In this document: positions 26,273-35,507 of the stretch, one piece after another
Layout: each line of letters opens with the position of its first letter
How positions within the stretch are numbered: the stretch's first letter is position 1
From: Kitasatospora phosalacinea
Lineage (GTDB): Bacteria > Actinomycetota > Actinomycetes > Streptomycetales > Streptomycetaceae
DNA length: 64,000 nucleotides
Direction: 5' to 3'
Assembly (NCBI RefSeq): GCF_000716545.1
Contig: NZ_JNWZ01000007.1
Coordinates: forward strand, 67,346 to 131,345
The notes under the pieces: generated by a model
Database searches by the model: none
What the model was told of the DNA's origin: nothing
What the model saw: only the letters and a program-made list of their open reading frames with translations
Made by a program: the position numbers and the translations under genes

Positions 26273-27321
26273 GCAGCACCGCCGCGCACGTCCTGGTGGT
26301 CGGCGCGGGCGTCACCGGCCTGCTCACCGCGGTCGCCTGCGCCCGGGCCGGCCACCGGGTCACCGTGCTGGAACGCGGCCCGCTGCCCAACCCCGACGCC
26401 ACCTCGCACGACCAGCACCGCGCCATCCGCACCCTGCTGCCCGGCGACCCCGACGGCACCGCCCGCCGGCTCGACGCGCACCGCCACTGGCAGGACCTGG
26501 AGACCCTGTTCGGCACCCCGCTGTACCGCCGGGTCGGCACGCTCACCGCCCACCCCGCCGACCGCCTCGACGAACTGCTCGCCGAGGCCGACAAGTCCGG
26601 CGTCCCCGTCGACCTGCCGGCGGCGGCCGGGCTCCCGCCCCTGGGACTGCCGCCCGGCACCGTCGGGGTGCGCGAGCTCACCGGCGGCGTCCTGCTCGCC
26701 GACCGGGTGCTGCACGCAGCCGCCCGCTGGCTCACCGCCCGGCCCGGCGTGGTGCTGCGCCCGCACAGCACCGTCCGCTCGGTGTTCACCGGCTCCGGCC
26801 GGATCGTGCTGGACACCGGCGAGGTGCTCCGCGCCGACCTCGCCCTGCTGGCCGGCGGCCCCTGGACGCGCCGGCTCGCCGACAGCCCCGTCACCCTGCA
26901 CCGGCAGACCATGCTCTACCTGCGCCGCCCCGCCGGGGACGACCGCTGGGACGACGCGCCCGCCGCCGGCGGCCTCGGCCGCGCGGGCCGCGGCTGGGTG
27001 CTGCCGCCCGGCGCCGGCACCCTGCTCAAACTCAGCTCCGACACGGTGTGCCGCCCCGTCGCGGACACCGACAGCACCGGCGAGGACCAGCGGCCCCACC
27101 TGGACCGGCTGGCCGCCGAGGGCATCCTGCCGGACCTGGAGCGCTACCCCGTGGCCGGCGTCCGGGTCTGCCACTACACCGCGGACACCGCCACCGGCGG
27201 CCCGCTGCTCACCCGGGTCTCCCCGGGCCTGTGGACCCGCGCCGCCTGCGGCGGCGGCGGGTTCTCCACCGCTCCGCTGGTCGCGGAACGCATCGCCAAG
27301 GCAGTGAAGGAGGCGGCATGA
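26269..27321 (+). CDS. FAD-dependent amine oxidase (glycine/D-amino acid oxidase family)
   Basis: A 350-residue DAO-type flavoprotein with VVGAGVTGLLTAVACARAG at the N-terminus and the C-terminal GLWTRAACGGGGFSTAPLVAERIA. In the s56-p1 pathway the third enzyme of the trio is of this family and oxidatively cleaves the lysine-derived hydrazine to release hydrazinoacetate and 2-aminoadipate semialdehyde. The same order here supports that role. GTG overlaps the synthetase stop (GTGA). Confidence 0.85.
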   Translation: MSSTAAHVLVVGAGVTGLLTAVACARAGHRVTVLERGPLPNPDATSHDQHRAIRTLLPGDPDGTARRLDAHRHWQDLETLFGTPLYRRVGTLTAHPADRLDELLAEADKSGVPVDLPAAAGLPPLGLPPGTVGVRELTGGVLLADRVLHAAARWLTARPGVVLRPHSTVRSVFTGSGRIVLDTGEVLRADLALLAGGPWTRRLADSPVTLHRQTMLYLRRPAGDDRWDDAPAAGGLGRAGRGWVLPPGAGTLLKLSSDTVCRPVADTDSTGEDQRPHLDRLAAEGILPDLERYPVAGVRVCHYTADTATGGPLLTRVSPGLWTRAACGGGGFSTAPLVAERIAKAVKEAA

Positions 27322-28592
27322 CCGACGACGACAGGCCACCGATCGGCGTCCTCGACACGCTCAGGGCCACCCCGGCCACCGTCCGCTACCTGCTCGGCGG
27401 CGTCCTGGTCAACCAGCTCGGCGCGTTCGTCCAGACCTTCCTGGTTCTCTACCTGACGCACCGGAACATGTCGGGCGGCACCGCGGGCCTGGCGCTCGGC
27501 GCGTACAGCCTGGGCACCGCCGTCGGCACCGTGCTGGGCGGCGAGGCCACCCACCGGCTCGGCGCCCGCACCACCATCGTGGTCGCGATGGCCGGCTCGG
27601 CGCCGCTGGTCGCGGTGCTGCCGCTGCTGGCCCGCCCCGGGCTGCTGGTGCCGCTGCTGCTCGCCGTCGCCGGGGCCGGGCTGTTCGCCCAGGCGTACCG
27701 GCCGGCCGCGTCGGTGCTGCTCAGCGACCTGATGCCGGACCGCTACCACGTGATGGCGTTCTCGATGATGCGGATCGCCCTCAACGTCGGCGCCGCGCTC
27801 GCCCCGCTGATCGCCGCCGGGGTGATCCTGCTCGACTGGGACCTGCTGTTCTGGATCGACGGCGCCACCACCCTGCTCTACGCGGCCCTCGCCTACCGGC
27901 TGCTGCCCAGGCACGCGGTGCCCGAGCCGGAGGTCCGGGAGACCTCCGAGCGCCGGGCCACCGGCCGGGCCGCGTACGCGGCGATGCTGCGCGACCGGGC
28001 CTACCTGGCGTACCTGGCCGCGATCACGCTCGGCACGCTCACCTACGTGCAGTCCTCGGTCTCGCTGCCGCTGGAGATCGTCCGCGACGGCTACCCGACC
28101 TGGCTGTACAGCGCGGTGCTGGCCACCTCCTCGGTCATCCTGATCAGCTGCGAGCTGAAGATCACCGCGTACATCACCCGGATCCCCACCTACCTGGCGG
28201 TCGGCGCGGGCCACGCGCTGAACGCGGTCGGGCTGGCGGTGTACGGGCTGGCGGTGCACTCCGGGGCGTTCGTGCTGCTCGGCGCGGTGGTCTACGTCGC
28301 CGGGCTGATGACGGCGGCGCCCAGCATGTTCGCCCACCCGGCGACCTTCCCGTCCCACCTCAAGGCCCGCTACCTCGCCGCCATGCACGCCGTCACCGGC
28401 CTGGCCGGGGCGGTCGCCCCGCTGTTCGGCGTCTACCTGTGGGAGCGGTTCGGCCAGGGCTTCTGGGCGATGGCCGGACTGACGGCCGCCGCGGCCGGCG
28501 CGCTCGCGGTGTACGGCGTCAAGCGCGACGCGGACCGGCGGGCCGCCGAGACCGCCGCCGAGCCCGTCGAGCCGGTCGGGGGCGCGGCATGA
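27318..28592 (+). CDS. MFS transporter
   Basis: A 424-residue protein with about 12 hydrophobic helices, a GARTTIV-type loop between helices 2 and 3, and a hydrophilic central loop near residues 200-215. It is of the drug-efflux MFS type, inside the operon with ATGA junctions to both neighbours. Likely exports the operon product or gives self-resistance. Confidence 0.85.
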   Translation: MTDDDRPPIGVLDTLRATPATVRYLLGGVLVNQLGAFVQTFLVLYLTHRNMSGGTAGLALGAYSLGTAVGTVLGGEATHRLGARTTIVVAMAGSAPLVAVLPLLARPGLLVPLLLAVAGAGLFAQAYRPAASVLLSDLMPDRYHVMAFSMMRIALNVGAALAPLIAAGVILLDWDLLFWIDGATTLLYAALAYRLLPRHAVPEPEVRETSERRATGRAAYAAMLRDRAYLAYLAAITLGTLTYVQSSVSLPLEIVRDGYPTWLYSAVLATSSVILISCELKITAYITRIPTYLAVGAGHALNAVGLAVYGLAVHSGAFVLLGAVVYVAGLMTAAPSMFAHPATFPSHLKARYLAAMHAVTGLAGAVAPLFGVYLWERFGQGFWAMAGLTAAAAGALAVYGVKRDADRRAAETAAEPVEPVGGAA

Positions 28593-29857
28593 GCGCCCGT
28601 CCCGTGCTGGTCGTCGGCTACGTCGCCTTCGCGGTGCCCGCGCTGGCCGCCCTCCAGGCCGCCGACTCGGTGGTCTACGTCGAGGAACCGGACGTCGCCC
28701 GCAAGCGGCACCTCGCCGACGCGGTCGAACGGATCGACTACGCCCGCGAGTTGATCGAGTGGGAGTACCACCTGCCGGGCCGGGCGGACGCCTTCTTCGC
28801 CGCCCACCCCGGGCTCGACCCGGTCGCGGTGATCCCCGCCGTCGAGTACGCGGTGCCGTTCGCGGCCCGGCTCGCCGAGCGCTACGGGCTGCCCGGTGCG
28901 AGCCTGGGAGCGGCCCAACTGCTGCGCGACAAGCACCAGTTGCGGGTGGTGGCGGCCGCCGCCGGGATAGCCAACCCGGCCTCCGAGCCGGTCGCGAGCG
29001 CCGCCGAACTGGCCGGCTTCATGGCCCGGCACCCCGGCCCGGCCGTGCTCAAGCCCGCCAACCGGCAGGCCTCGGTCGGCACCCTGGTGGTCGGCGGCCC
29101 CGAGGAGGCCGAGGCCGCCTGGGCGTTCGGGCAGGCCCAGGACGAGGGCGTGTTCGTCCCCGACCGGCCGATCCCGCCCGCCATGCTGGCCGAACAGTAC
29201 GTCGACGGGCCCGAGTTCAGCGTCGAGATGCTGGTCGCCGACGGCCGCCCGGTGTTCGCCAACACCACCGGCAAACTGCTCTACCCCGGCCCGCACCCGA
29301 TCGAGTCCGGGCACACCGTCCCGGCCGAACTGCCCCACGAGACGCACGAGCTGCTGGCGAAGGAGACCGAACGGCTGGCCGCCGCCGTCGGCTTCGGCAC
29401 CGGCGTGCTGCACTGCGAGTGGATCCTCGCCGACGGCGTCCCGGTGCTGGTCGAGTGCGCCGGACGGCTGCCCGGCGACTCCATCACCGACCTGATCGAG
29501 GCCGCCTACCCCGTCGAACTCACCGGCGCCTACTACGCGCTGATGCGCGGCGAGGACCCGGGGCCGCTGCCCGCCAAGGCCGAACGCGCCGCCGCCGCCG
29601 CCTTCCTGGCCCCCGGCCGGCCCGGCACCGTCACCGCCGTGCACGGCCTGGACGCCGCCTCCGCCGCCGAGGGCGTGCGGCTCGCCGTGGTCGGCATCGG
29701 CCCCGGCCACCGCGCCGCCGCTCTGCGCAGCTCCTGGGACCGGGCCGGCATCGTCACCACCCTCGCCGACACCCCCGCCGAGGCCCGCCGGCTCGCCGAC
29801 GCCGCCGCCGCGCTGGTCCGGTTCGACCTCGACCCCCTTGCAGAGGAGGAATCATGA
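28589..29857 (+). CDS. ATP-grasp ligase 1
   Basis: A 422-residue ATP-grasp enzyme. A Rossmann-like N-domain is followed by LLRDKHQLRVVAAAAG, the ATP-binding VLKPANRQASVGTL near residue 155, EQYVDGPEFSVE near residue 205 and the metal-binding end LVECAGRLPGDSI near residue 290. The family forms amide or ester bonds from a carboxylate via acyl phosphate. It could ligate hydrazinoacetate or its amino acid partner. Coupled to the second ATP-grasp gene by ATGA. Confidence 0.85.
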   Translation: MSARPVLVVGYVAFAVPALAALQAADSVVYVEEPDVARKRHLADAVERIDYARELIEWEYHLPGRADAFFAAHPGLDPVAVIPAVEYAVPFAARLAERYGLPGASLGAAQLLRDKHQLRVVAAAAGIANPASEPVASAAELAGFMARHPGPAVLKPANRQASVGTLVVGGPEEAEAAWAFGQAQDEGVFVPDRPIPPAMLAEQYVDGPEFSVEMLVADGRPVFANTTGKLLYPGPHPIESGHTVPAELPHETHELLAKETERLAAAVGFGTGVLHCEWILADGVPVLVECAGRLPGDSITDLIEAAYPVELTGAYYALMRGEDPGPLPAKAERAAAAAFLAPGRPGTVTAVHGLDAASAAEGVRLAVVGIGPGHRAAALRSSWDRAGIVTTLADTPAEARRLADAAAALVRFDLDPLAEEES

Positions 29858-31170
29858 CGGAGCACCGGGAAGCGATGCCGGGCACGCTGCTGGTGATCGG
29901 CAGCGGACTGAAGGAGTACCGCGAGTACCTGGTCGGCCCGATGAGCCGCCGCGCCCGCGCCGCCGGGCTGGAACTGCTGCTGGTCAACAACCTGCGACCG
30001 ACCTGGCAGCGCGAGTACTTCGACGAGATCGTGGTGGCCGACGTCTTCGACACCGCCACCATGAACGCCACCGTCCGGGAGATCGCCGCCCGCCGGTACG
30101 TGGTCGGCCTGCTCTGCTGGGACGAGCCGCTGGTGCTCGACGCGGGCCTGCTGGCCGCCGAACTCGGCGTCCCCGGCCTGTCCGAACGCGGCGTGCGCGG
30201 GGTGCGCGACAAGGAGCGCACCCGCACCGTGCTCACCGCCGCCGGCCTGCGCCAGCCCGGCTTCGCGCTCACCACCGACCTGGACGAGGCCCGCGCCGCC
30301 GCCGCCCGGATCGGCTACCCGGTGGTGCTCAAGCCGCGCGCCATGGGCGCCAGCATCGGCGTGGTCTTCGCCGCCGACGAGCGCGAGCTCGACGCGGCCT
30401 TCGACACCGCGCTGTCCGCCAGCCGGGTCGACCCCGGGCCGTACCGGGCCAGCGTGATCGTCGAGGAGTACGCGGGCGGCCCCGAGATCAGCGTCGACGG
30501 CGCCGTCCACAAGGGCGAGTACCGGCCGCTGTTCCTGGCCCGCAAGTACAGCAGCGACGAACCGTACTTCGAGGAGGTCGGCCACGTCGTCGACGCCGCC
30601 GACCCGCTGCTCTCCGACCCCGCCCTGCTCGCCCACCTGGCCGACGCGCACCGGGCGCTCGGCGTCGAGGACGGCATCACCCACACCGAGCTGCGGCTCA
30701 CCCCGCGCGGCCCGCTGATCGTCGAGGTCAACGGACGGCTCGGCGGCGACCTGATCCCGCTGCTCGGGAAGATCGCCACCGGCCTGGAGCCCGGCGAGGT
30801 GCTGTTCGACATCGCGGTCGGCCGCCGACCGGAGATCGCCCCGACCCGCGCCGCGGTGGCCGGCATCCGCTTCGGCTGCCCCGAACGGGACTGCCGACTG
30901 GAGGAGTTGACCCTCCCCGAGCCCGGCGACGCGCCCGGCCTGCTGCGCGCCGCCCCGATGGCCCCGCCCGGCACCGTGCTGCGGCTGCCCCCCGGCGGCT
31001 ACCTGGCCCGGCACTCCTTCGTGGTCTGCGAGGCCGACAGCGTCGCCGCCTGCGAACAGCGCCTGGACGCCGCCGCCGCGCTGGTGCGCACCGTCACCTC
31101 CGAGGTCGAACCCGCCGACCCGCACGCCCCGTTCGCCATGCCCGCCGGACTCCTGGATGTGGACCGATGA
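29854..31170 (+). CDS. ATP-grasp ligase 2
   Basis: A 438-residue ATP-grasp enzyme: VRDKERTRTVLTAAG near residue 120, VVLKPRAMGASIGVVF near residue 155, EEYAGGPEISVDG near residue 205 and the metal-binding VEVNGRLGGDLIP near residue 290. It is similar in layout to the preceding ligase but clearly diverged. Two adjacent ATP-grasp ligases imply two successive condensations, as in peptide-like or hydrazide products. AGGAGGA precedes its ATG. Confidence 0.85.
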   Translation: MTEHREAMPGTLLVIGSGLKEYREYLVGPMSRRARAAGLELLLVNNLRPTWQREYFDEIVVADVFDTATMNATVREIAARRYVVGLLCWDEPLVLDAGLLAAELGVPGLSERGVRGVRDKERTRTVLTAAGLRQPGFALTTDLDEARAAAARIGYPVVLKPRAMGASIGVVFAADERELDAAFDTALSASRVDPGPYRASVIVEEYAGGPEISVDGAVHKGEYRPLFLARKYSSDEPYFEEVGHVVDAADPLLSDPALLAHLADAHRALGVEDGITHTELRLTPRGPLIVEVNGRLGGDLIPLLGKIATGLEPGEVLFDIAVGRRPEIAPTRAAVAGIRFGCPERDCRLEELTLPEPGDAPGLLRAAPMAPPGTVLRLPPGGYLARHSFVVCEADSVAACEQRLDAAAALVRTVTSEVEPADPHAPFAMPAGLLDVDR

Positions 31171-32381
31171 ACACCGACACCTCGAAAGCCGCCCCGGACG
31201 ACACCCCGCTCGGCGCCGCCGAGGTCCTGCGCCGCGCCCGGGAGCTGGCGCCCGTCCTGCGCAAGCGGGCCCCCGAGATCGAGGCCAACCGCACGCTGCC
31301 CGCCGACGTGGTCGAACTGCTGCGCGCCACCGGCGTGTTCCGGATCGGCCACGGCCCCGGGACGGGCGGCCCCGGCCTCACCTCGGTGGAGCAGCTGGAG
31401 GTGATCGAGGCCCTCGCGTACGGCGACGCCTCCGCCGCCTGGTGCGCCGGGATCGGCGCGATGGGCGGCGCGGTCACCAACTTCCTCACCCCGGAGGCGA
31501 CCCGCGCCCTCTACACCGGTCCCGACCTGATCACCGCGGGCTCGCTGGTCCCGGCCGGCCGGGCCGAGCGGGTCCCCGGCGGCTACCTGCTCAGCGGCCA
31601 CTGGCCGTTCGGCTCCGGCGTCCGGCACGCCGACCTGCTGACCTCCGGCGCGTTCGTCTACCAGGACGGCGAGCCCTGGGCGGCCCCCGACAGCCCGCAC
31701 GACCACGACTCGATGCAGTTCGTCGTCCGGGCCTCCGCCGCCGAGCCGGTCGACAACTGGGACACCACCGGCCTGTGCGGCACCGGCAGCAGCGACTACA
31801 CCCTCACCGACGTGTTCGTCCCCGAGGGCCACACCTTCACCTTCTTCGAGCCGCGGGTCGCGCCCAACCCGATGGCCTACTCCGACTCCTTCATGCGCGC
31901 CCTGCCCGGCGTCCCGCTCGGCGTCACCCGCGCCGCGCTCGACCACGCCCGCGAGGTCGCCACCACCCGCTACGACCGGATGGCCGGCCGCAGCTGGGCC
32001 GACAGCTGGCGGGTGCAGACCGAACTGGCCCGCTGCGAGGCCGAGTTCAACGCCGCCCGGGAGGGCGTGTACGGCGCGACCCGCCGCCAGTGGGAGGTGC
32101 TGGCGGCCGGCGGCACGCTGGACGACCTCACCCTCACCGAGCGCGGCGCCGTCCCGCTGTCCGGCCTGCACGCCGTCCACGTCGCCCGCTCGGTGGTGAA
32201 CCGGCTCTACGACCTGCTGCAGACCTGGTCGATCGGCCAGGACTCCCCGATGGACCGCTGGCTGCGCGACACCGCCGTGCTGAGCCAGGGCCAGATCGGC
32301 CACGACGTCGTCCTGGAGTCGGTCGGCGCCTACCTGCTCGGCCGGCCCCCGAAGGTCCGGATCGGCCTCGGTCTCCACTGA
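31167..32381 (+). CDS. acyl-CoA-dehydrogenase-fold flavoenzyme 1 (group D monooxygenase-like)
   Basis: A 404-residue protein with the fold of HsaA/DszC flavin monooxygenases: APEIEANRTLPADVVELLRATG, EALAYGDASAAWCAG near residue 78, the flavin loop SGHWPFGSG near residue 140 and TTGLCGTGSSDYTL near residue 200. It lacks the ACAD acyl-CoA catalytic pattern, so oxidation of a free or N-N intermediate with reduced flavin is more likely than beta-oxidation. It is highly similar to the next gene. ATGA overlap with the ligase. Confidence 0.85.
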   Translation: MNTDTSKAAPDDTPLGAAEVLRRARELAPVLRKRAPEIEANRTLPADVVELLRATGVFRIGHGPGTGGPGLTSVEQLEVIEALAYGDASAAWCAGIGAMGGAVTNFLTPEATRALYTGPDLITAGSLVPAGRAERVPGGYLLSGHWPFGSGVRHADLLTSGAFVYQDGEPWAAPDSPHDHDSMQFVVRASAAEPVDNWDTTGLCGTGSSDYTLTDVFVPEGHTFTFFEPRVAPNPMAYSDSFMRALPGVPLGVTRAALDHAREVATTRYDRMAGRSWADSWRVQTELARCEAEFNAAREGVYGATRRQWEVLAAGGTLDDLTLTERGAVPLSGLHAVHVARSVVNRLYDLLQTWSIGQDSPMDRWLRDTAVLSQGQIGHDVVLESVGAYLLGRPPKVRIGLGLH

Positions 32382-32434
32382 GCACCGCCGGCCACCCGAC
32401 GCAACCACCCGACGCAGAAGGAGAAGTGACCAGC

Positions 32435-33604
32435 ATGACGACGGAGATCCTGCGCCGCGCCCGGGAGTTGGCGCCCGTCCTGCGGGAGCGGGCCCCGGAG
32501 ATCGAGGCCAACCGCACGCTGCCCGCCGAGGTGGTCGAACTGCTGCGCGCCACCGGCGTGTTCGGCATGTGCTTCGGCCCCGAGTGGGGCGGACCCGGCC
32601 TCACCTCGATGGAGCAGACCGAGGTGGTGGAGGCCCTCGCCTACGGCGACGCCTCGGCCGCCTGGTGCGCCGTGATCGGCGCCAACACCGGCATCTACGC
32701 CAACTTCCTGGACCAGACCGTCGCCAAGGAGGTCTTCCCGCGCCTCGACCTGGTGGTGGCCGGCCTGCTCCAGCCCTCCGGCCGGGCCGAGCGCGTCCCC
32801 GGCGGCTTCCGGCTCAGCGGCCGCTGGTCGTTCGGCTCCGGCATCAGGCACGCCGACTGGGTGACCTCCGGCGCGTTCGTCTACCAGGACGGCGAGCCCT
32901 GGGCCGCTCCCGGCAGCAAGCACCGGCACGACTCCCGGCAGTTCCTGGTGCGTCGCGAACAGGTCGAGGTGATCGACAACTGGAACACCACCGGTCTGCG
33001 CGGCAGCGGCAGTTGCGACTACACCATGGACGGGGTGTTCGTCCCCGAGGAGCACACCTACACCTTCGCCACCCCGCAGGGCCGCCCCGGCCCGCTCACC
33101 CAGCCGGACTCCTTCACCCGGGCGATGTGCGGCGTCCCGCTCGGCGTGGCCCGGGCCGCGCTCGACCACGTCCGCGAGGTCGCCGCCACCCGCTACGACC
33201 GGATGGCCGGCCACGGCTGGTCCGAGAGCTGGCGGGTGCAGACCGAACTCTCCCGGCTGGAGGCCGCGTTCAACGCCACCCGGGAGGGCGTGTACGGCGC
33301 GATGCGCCGCCAGTGGGAGGTGCTCGCGGCCGGCGGCACCCTGGACGACCTCACCCCGACCGAGCGCGCCGCCTCGCCGCTGTCCTGGCTGCACGCCTTC
33401 CGCAGCTCCCGGGAGATCGTCTCCCGCGCCTACGACCTGCTGCAGAGCTGGTCGATCCACCGCACCTCGCCGATGGACCGCTGGCTGCGGGACACCGCAG
33501 TCCTCGCCCAGCACCTGGTCGCCCAGGACCGCATCCTGCAGTCCGCCGGGGCGTACCTGCTGGGCTCCGAGCCCGAGTTCGGCATCAGCCTCGGCCTGGT
33601 CTGA
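32435..33604 (+). CDS. acyl-CoA-dehydrogenase-fold flavoenzyme 2 (group D monooxygenase-like)
   Basis: A 389-residue paralogue of the preceding gene. It shares APEIEANRTLPA, AYGDASAAWCAV, GRWSFGSGIRHADW and TTGLRGSGSCDYTM, and most of the C-terminal half (ATRYDRMAGHGWSESWRVQTEL). A GTG nine bases upstream (32426) is an alternative start. The pair may act on successive oxidation states or form a hetero-oligomer. No flavin reductase partner is obvious nearby. Confidence 0.85.
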   Translation: MTTEILRRARELAPVLRERAPEIEANRTLPAEVVELLRATGVFGMCFGPEWGGPGLTSMEQTEVVEALAYGDASAAWCAVIGANTGIYANFLDQTVAKEVFPRLDLVVAGLLQPSGRAERVPGGFRLSGRWSFGSGIRHADWVTSGAFVYQDGEPWAAPGSKHRHDSRQFLVRREQVEVIDNWNTTGLRGSGSCDYTMDGVFVPEEHTYTFATPQGRPGPLTQPDSFTRAMCGVPLGVARAALDHVREVAATRYDRMAGHGWSESWRVQTELSRLEAAFNATREGVYGAMRRQWEVLAAGGTLDDLTPTERAASPLSWLHAFRSSREIVSRAYDLLQSWSIHRTSPMDRWLRDTAVLAQHLVAQDRILQSAGAYLLGSEPEFGISLGLV

Positions 33605-33647
33605 GCACCCGCCGCCGACCGCCACGAATCCCAGGGGAGGGAAACCC

Positions 33648-35375
33648 ATGAGCAGACTCGTCCTGTTGGTGAACCCGAACAAGGTGCATCCGCCGATCGC
33701 CCCGTACGCCCTCGACGTGCTCACCACCGCACTGGAGGACGACGGCTTCGAGGTGGAGGTGCTCGACCTGACCTTCCGCCGCGACGACTGGAAGACCTGC
33801 CTGCACGAGTACTTCGCCGAACGCTCCCCGATGCTGGTCGGGGTGACCGTCCGCAACACCGACACCGTGTACGCCTTCGAGCAGCGCCCGTTCGTCGGCG
33901 AGCACCTGGAGATCATCACCGAGATCCGCCGGCTCACCGACGCGCCCGTGGTCGGCGGCGGGATCGGCTTCTCCACCATGCCGTTCGCCCTGGTCGAGTA
34001 CTTCGGCATCGAGTACGGCGTGAAGGGCCCCGGGGAGAAGATCATCTGCGAGCTGGCCACCGCGATCGCCGAGGGCCGCGACACCGCCGGCATCCCCGGC
34101 CTGATCCGCAACACCGGGCGCGGCGCCGTCCGGGTCCCGCCCGCGGTGCTCACCGTCCGTCACGGACAGCCCCAACCCGCCGAGCCCACCGGCCAGTTCG
34201 AGCCCCGGGTGTGGCAGGTCGACCGGCTCTCGGTGTACCGGCGGCGCTCCGGCGTGCCGCGCCGGGTCGACAACCTGGAGTACTACCGGCGCGGCGGCCT
34301 CGGCTCCATCCTGACCAAGAACGGCTGCGCCTACCGCTGCTCGCACTGCGTCGAACCCGACGCCAAGGGCACCCGTTACGGGCAGCGCGAAGTCGCCTCC
34401 GTGGTCGACGAGATGGAGTCGCTGGCGGCCCAGGGCATCCTGGACCAGCACACCACCGACAGCGAGTTCAACCTCTCCGTCGCGCACGCCAAGGACCTGC
34501 TGCGGGAGATCGTCCGCCGCCGGCACGCCGACCCGGACAATCCGCTGAACCAGCTGCGGCTCTGGGTCTACTGCCAGCCCAGCCCGTTCGACGAGGAGTT
34601 CGCCGACCTGCTGGCCGGAGCCGGCTGCCGGGGCGTCAACGTCGGCAGCGACCACATCCGCCCCGAGGTGCTCAGCGGCTGGAAGGTCACCGAGAAGGGC
34701 GGCACCTACTACACCTTCGCCGACACCGAGCGGCTGGTGCGGCTGTGCCACGAGCGCGGCATCCTCACCATGGTCGAGGCGCTGTTCGGCATGCCGGGGG
34801 AGACCCCCGAGACGGTCCGCGCCTGCGTGGACGCCTTCATGGCCCTGGACGCCACCGTCACCGGCTTCTCGCTCGGCCTGCGGCTGTTCCCGTACACCCC
34901 GATGGGCATCGACCTCGCCGAGCGGTGCGCGGGCGTGCGCACCGTCCCCGGCCTGCAGTCCAACACCGCCGACGGTCCGATCGTGCTGAAACCGCTGCGG
35001 ATGTGCTCCTCCCCGGCCGAGTACGAGCGGCAGTTCATGTTCGACGAGCACGGCAACTTCCGGCTGGTCTGCTACTTCTCGCCCGGCCTGCTGCCCGACC
35101 CGGCCCGCGCCACCGACCCCGCCGAACGCTGGCACGGTGCCGTCGCCGACCTGTGGGCGCTGATCGACCCGGCCGACCACCACCGGGTCATGCTGCCCAC
35201 CGTCGAGGGCATGAGCGAGCACGACAACAACTACGCCGACAACCCCTTCCTCACCAGCCTGGGCGGCCTCGGCTACACCGGCGCGTTCTGGTCGCACTGG
35301 CGCGGCCGCGAGGAGATCATGCGCAAGGCCCGGGAATCGGCCGCCCAATCGTCACATCTGCCAACTTCTGCATGA
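33648..35375 (+). CDS. radical SAM enzyme with N-terminal B12-binding-like domain
   Basis: A 575-residue protein. About residues 1-190 form a cobalamin-binding-like Rossmann domain (VGGGIGFSTMPF, YGVKGPGE), but the DxHxxG motif is absent. The radical SAM Cys motif CAYRCSHC lies near residues 227-234, followed by a TIM-barrel with NVGSDHIRPEVL and MVEALFGMPGETPETV. The reaction cannot be read from sequence; methylation, C-C bond formation or ring rearrangement are possible. Last gene of the long coupled block. Confidence 0.85.
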   Translation: MSRLVLLVNPNKVHPPIAPYALDVLTTALEDDGFEVEVLDLTFRRDDWKTCLHEYFAERSPMLVGVTVRNTDTVYAFEQRPFVGEHLEIITEIRRLTDAPVVGGGIGFSTMPFALVEYFGIEYGVKGPGEKIICELATAIAEGRDTAGIPGLIRNTGRGAVRVPPAVLTVRHGQPQPAEPTGQFEPRVWQVDRLSVYRRRSGVPRRVDNLEYYRRGGLGSILTKNGCAYRCSHCVEPDAKGTRYGQREVASVVDEMESLAAQGILDQHTTDSEFNLSVAHAKDLLREIVRRRHADPDNPLNQLRLWVYCQPSPFDEEFADLLAGAGCRGVNVGSDHIRPEVLSGWKVTEKGGTYYTFADTERLVRLCHERGILTMVEALFGMPGETPETVRACVDAFMALDATVTGFSLGLRLFPYTPMGIDLAERCAGVRTVPGLQSNTADGPIVLKPLRMCSSPAEYERQFMFDEHGNFRLVCYFSPGLLPDPARATDPAERWHGAVADLWALIDPADHHRVMLPTVEGMSEHDNNYADNPFLTSLGGLGYTGAFWSHWRGREEIMRKARESAAQSSHLPTSA

Positions 35376-35386
35376 CATTGCGCACT

Positions 35387-35415
35387 TGAGACGGCGAATT
35401 GATCAGATCATCATG
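35387..35415 (+). promoter_or_regulatory. candidate promoter of the LuxR regulator
   Basis: TTGAGA (35387-35392), 17 bases, then CATCAT (35410-35415) in a locally AT-rich stretch. A 5-5-5 inverted repeat ATCAC/GTGAT follows at 35431-35445. Weak evidence. Confidence 0.35.
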
Positions 35416-35507
35416 AGGTAACGGAATCATCACTACCGGTGATCGACTTCGTGCGCCACACCGCACCGCACCACCGCCGCACCACCAGACGCCGCGAGGG
35501 GGACGCG

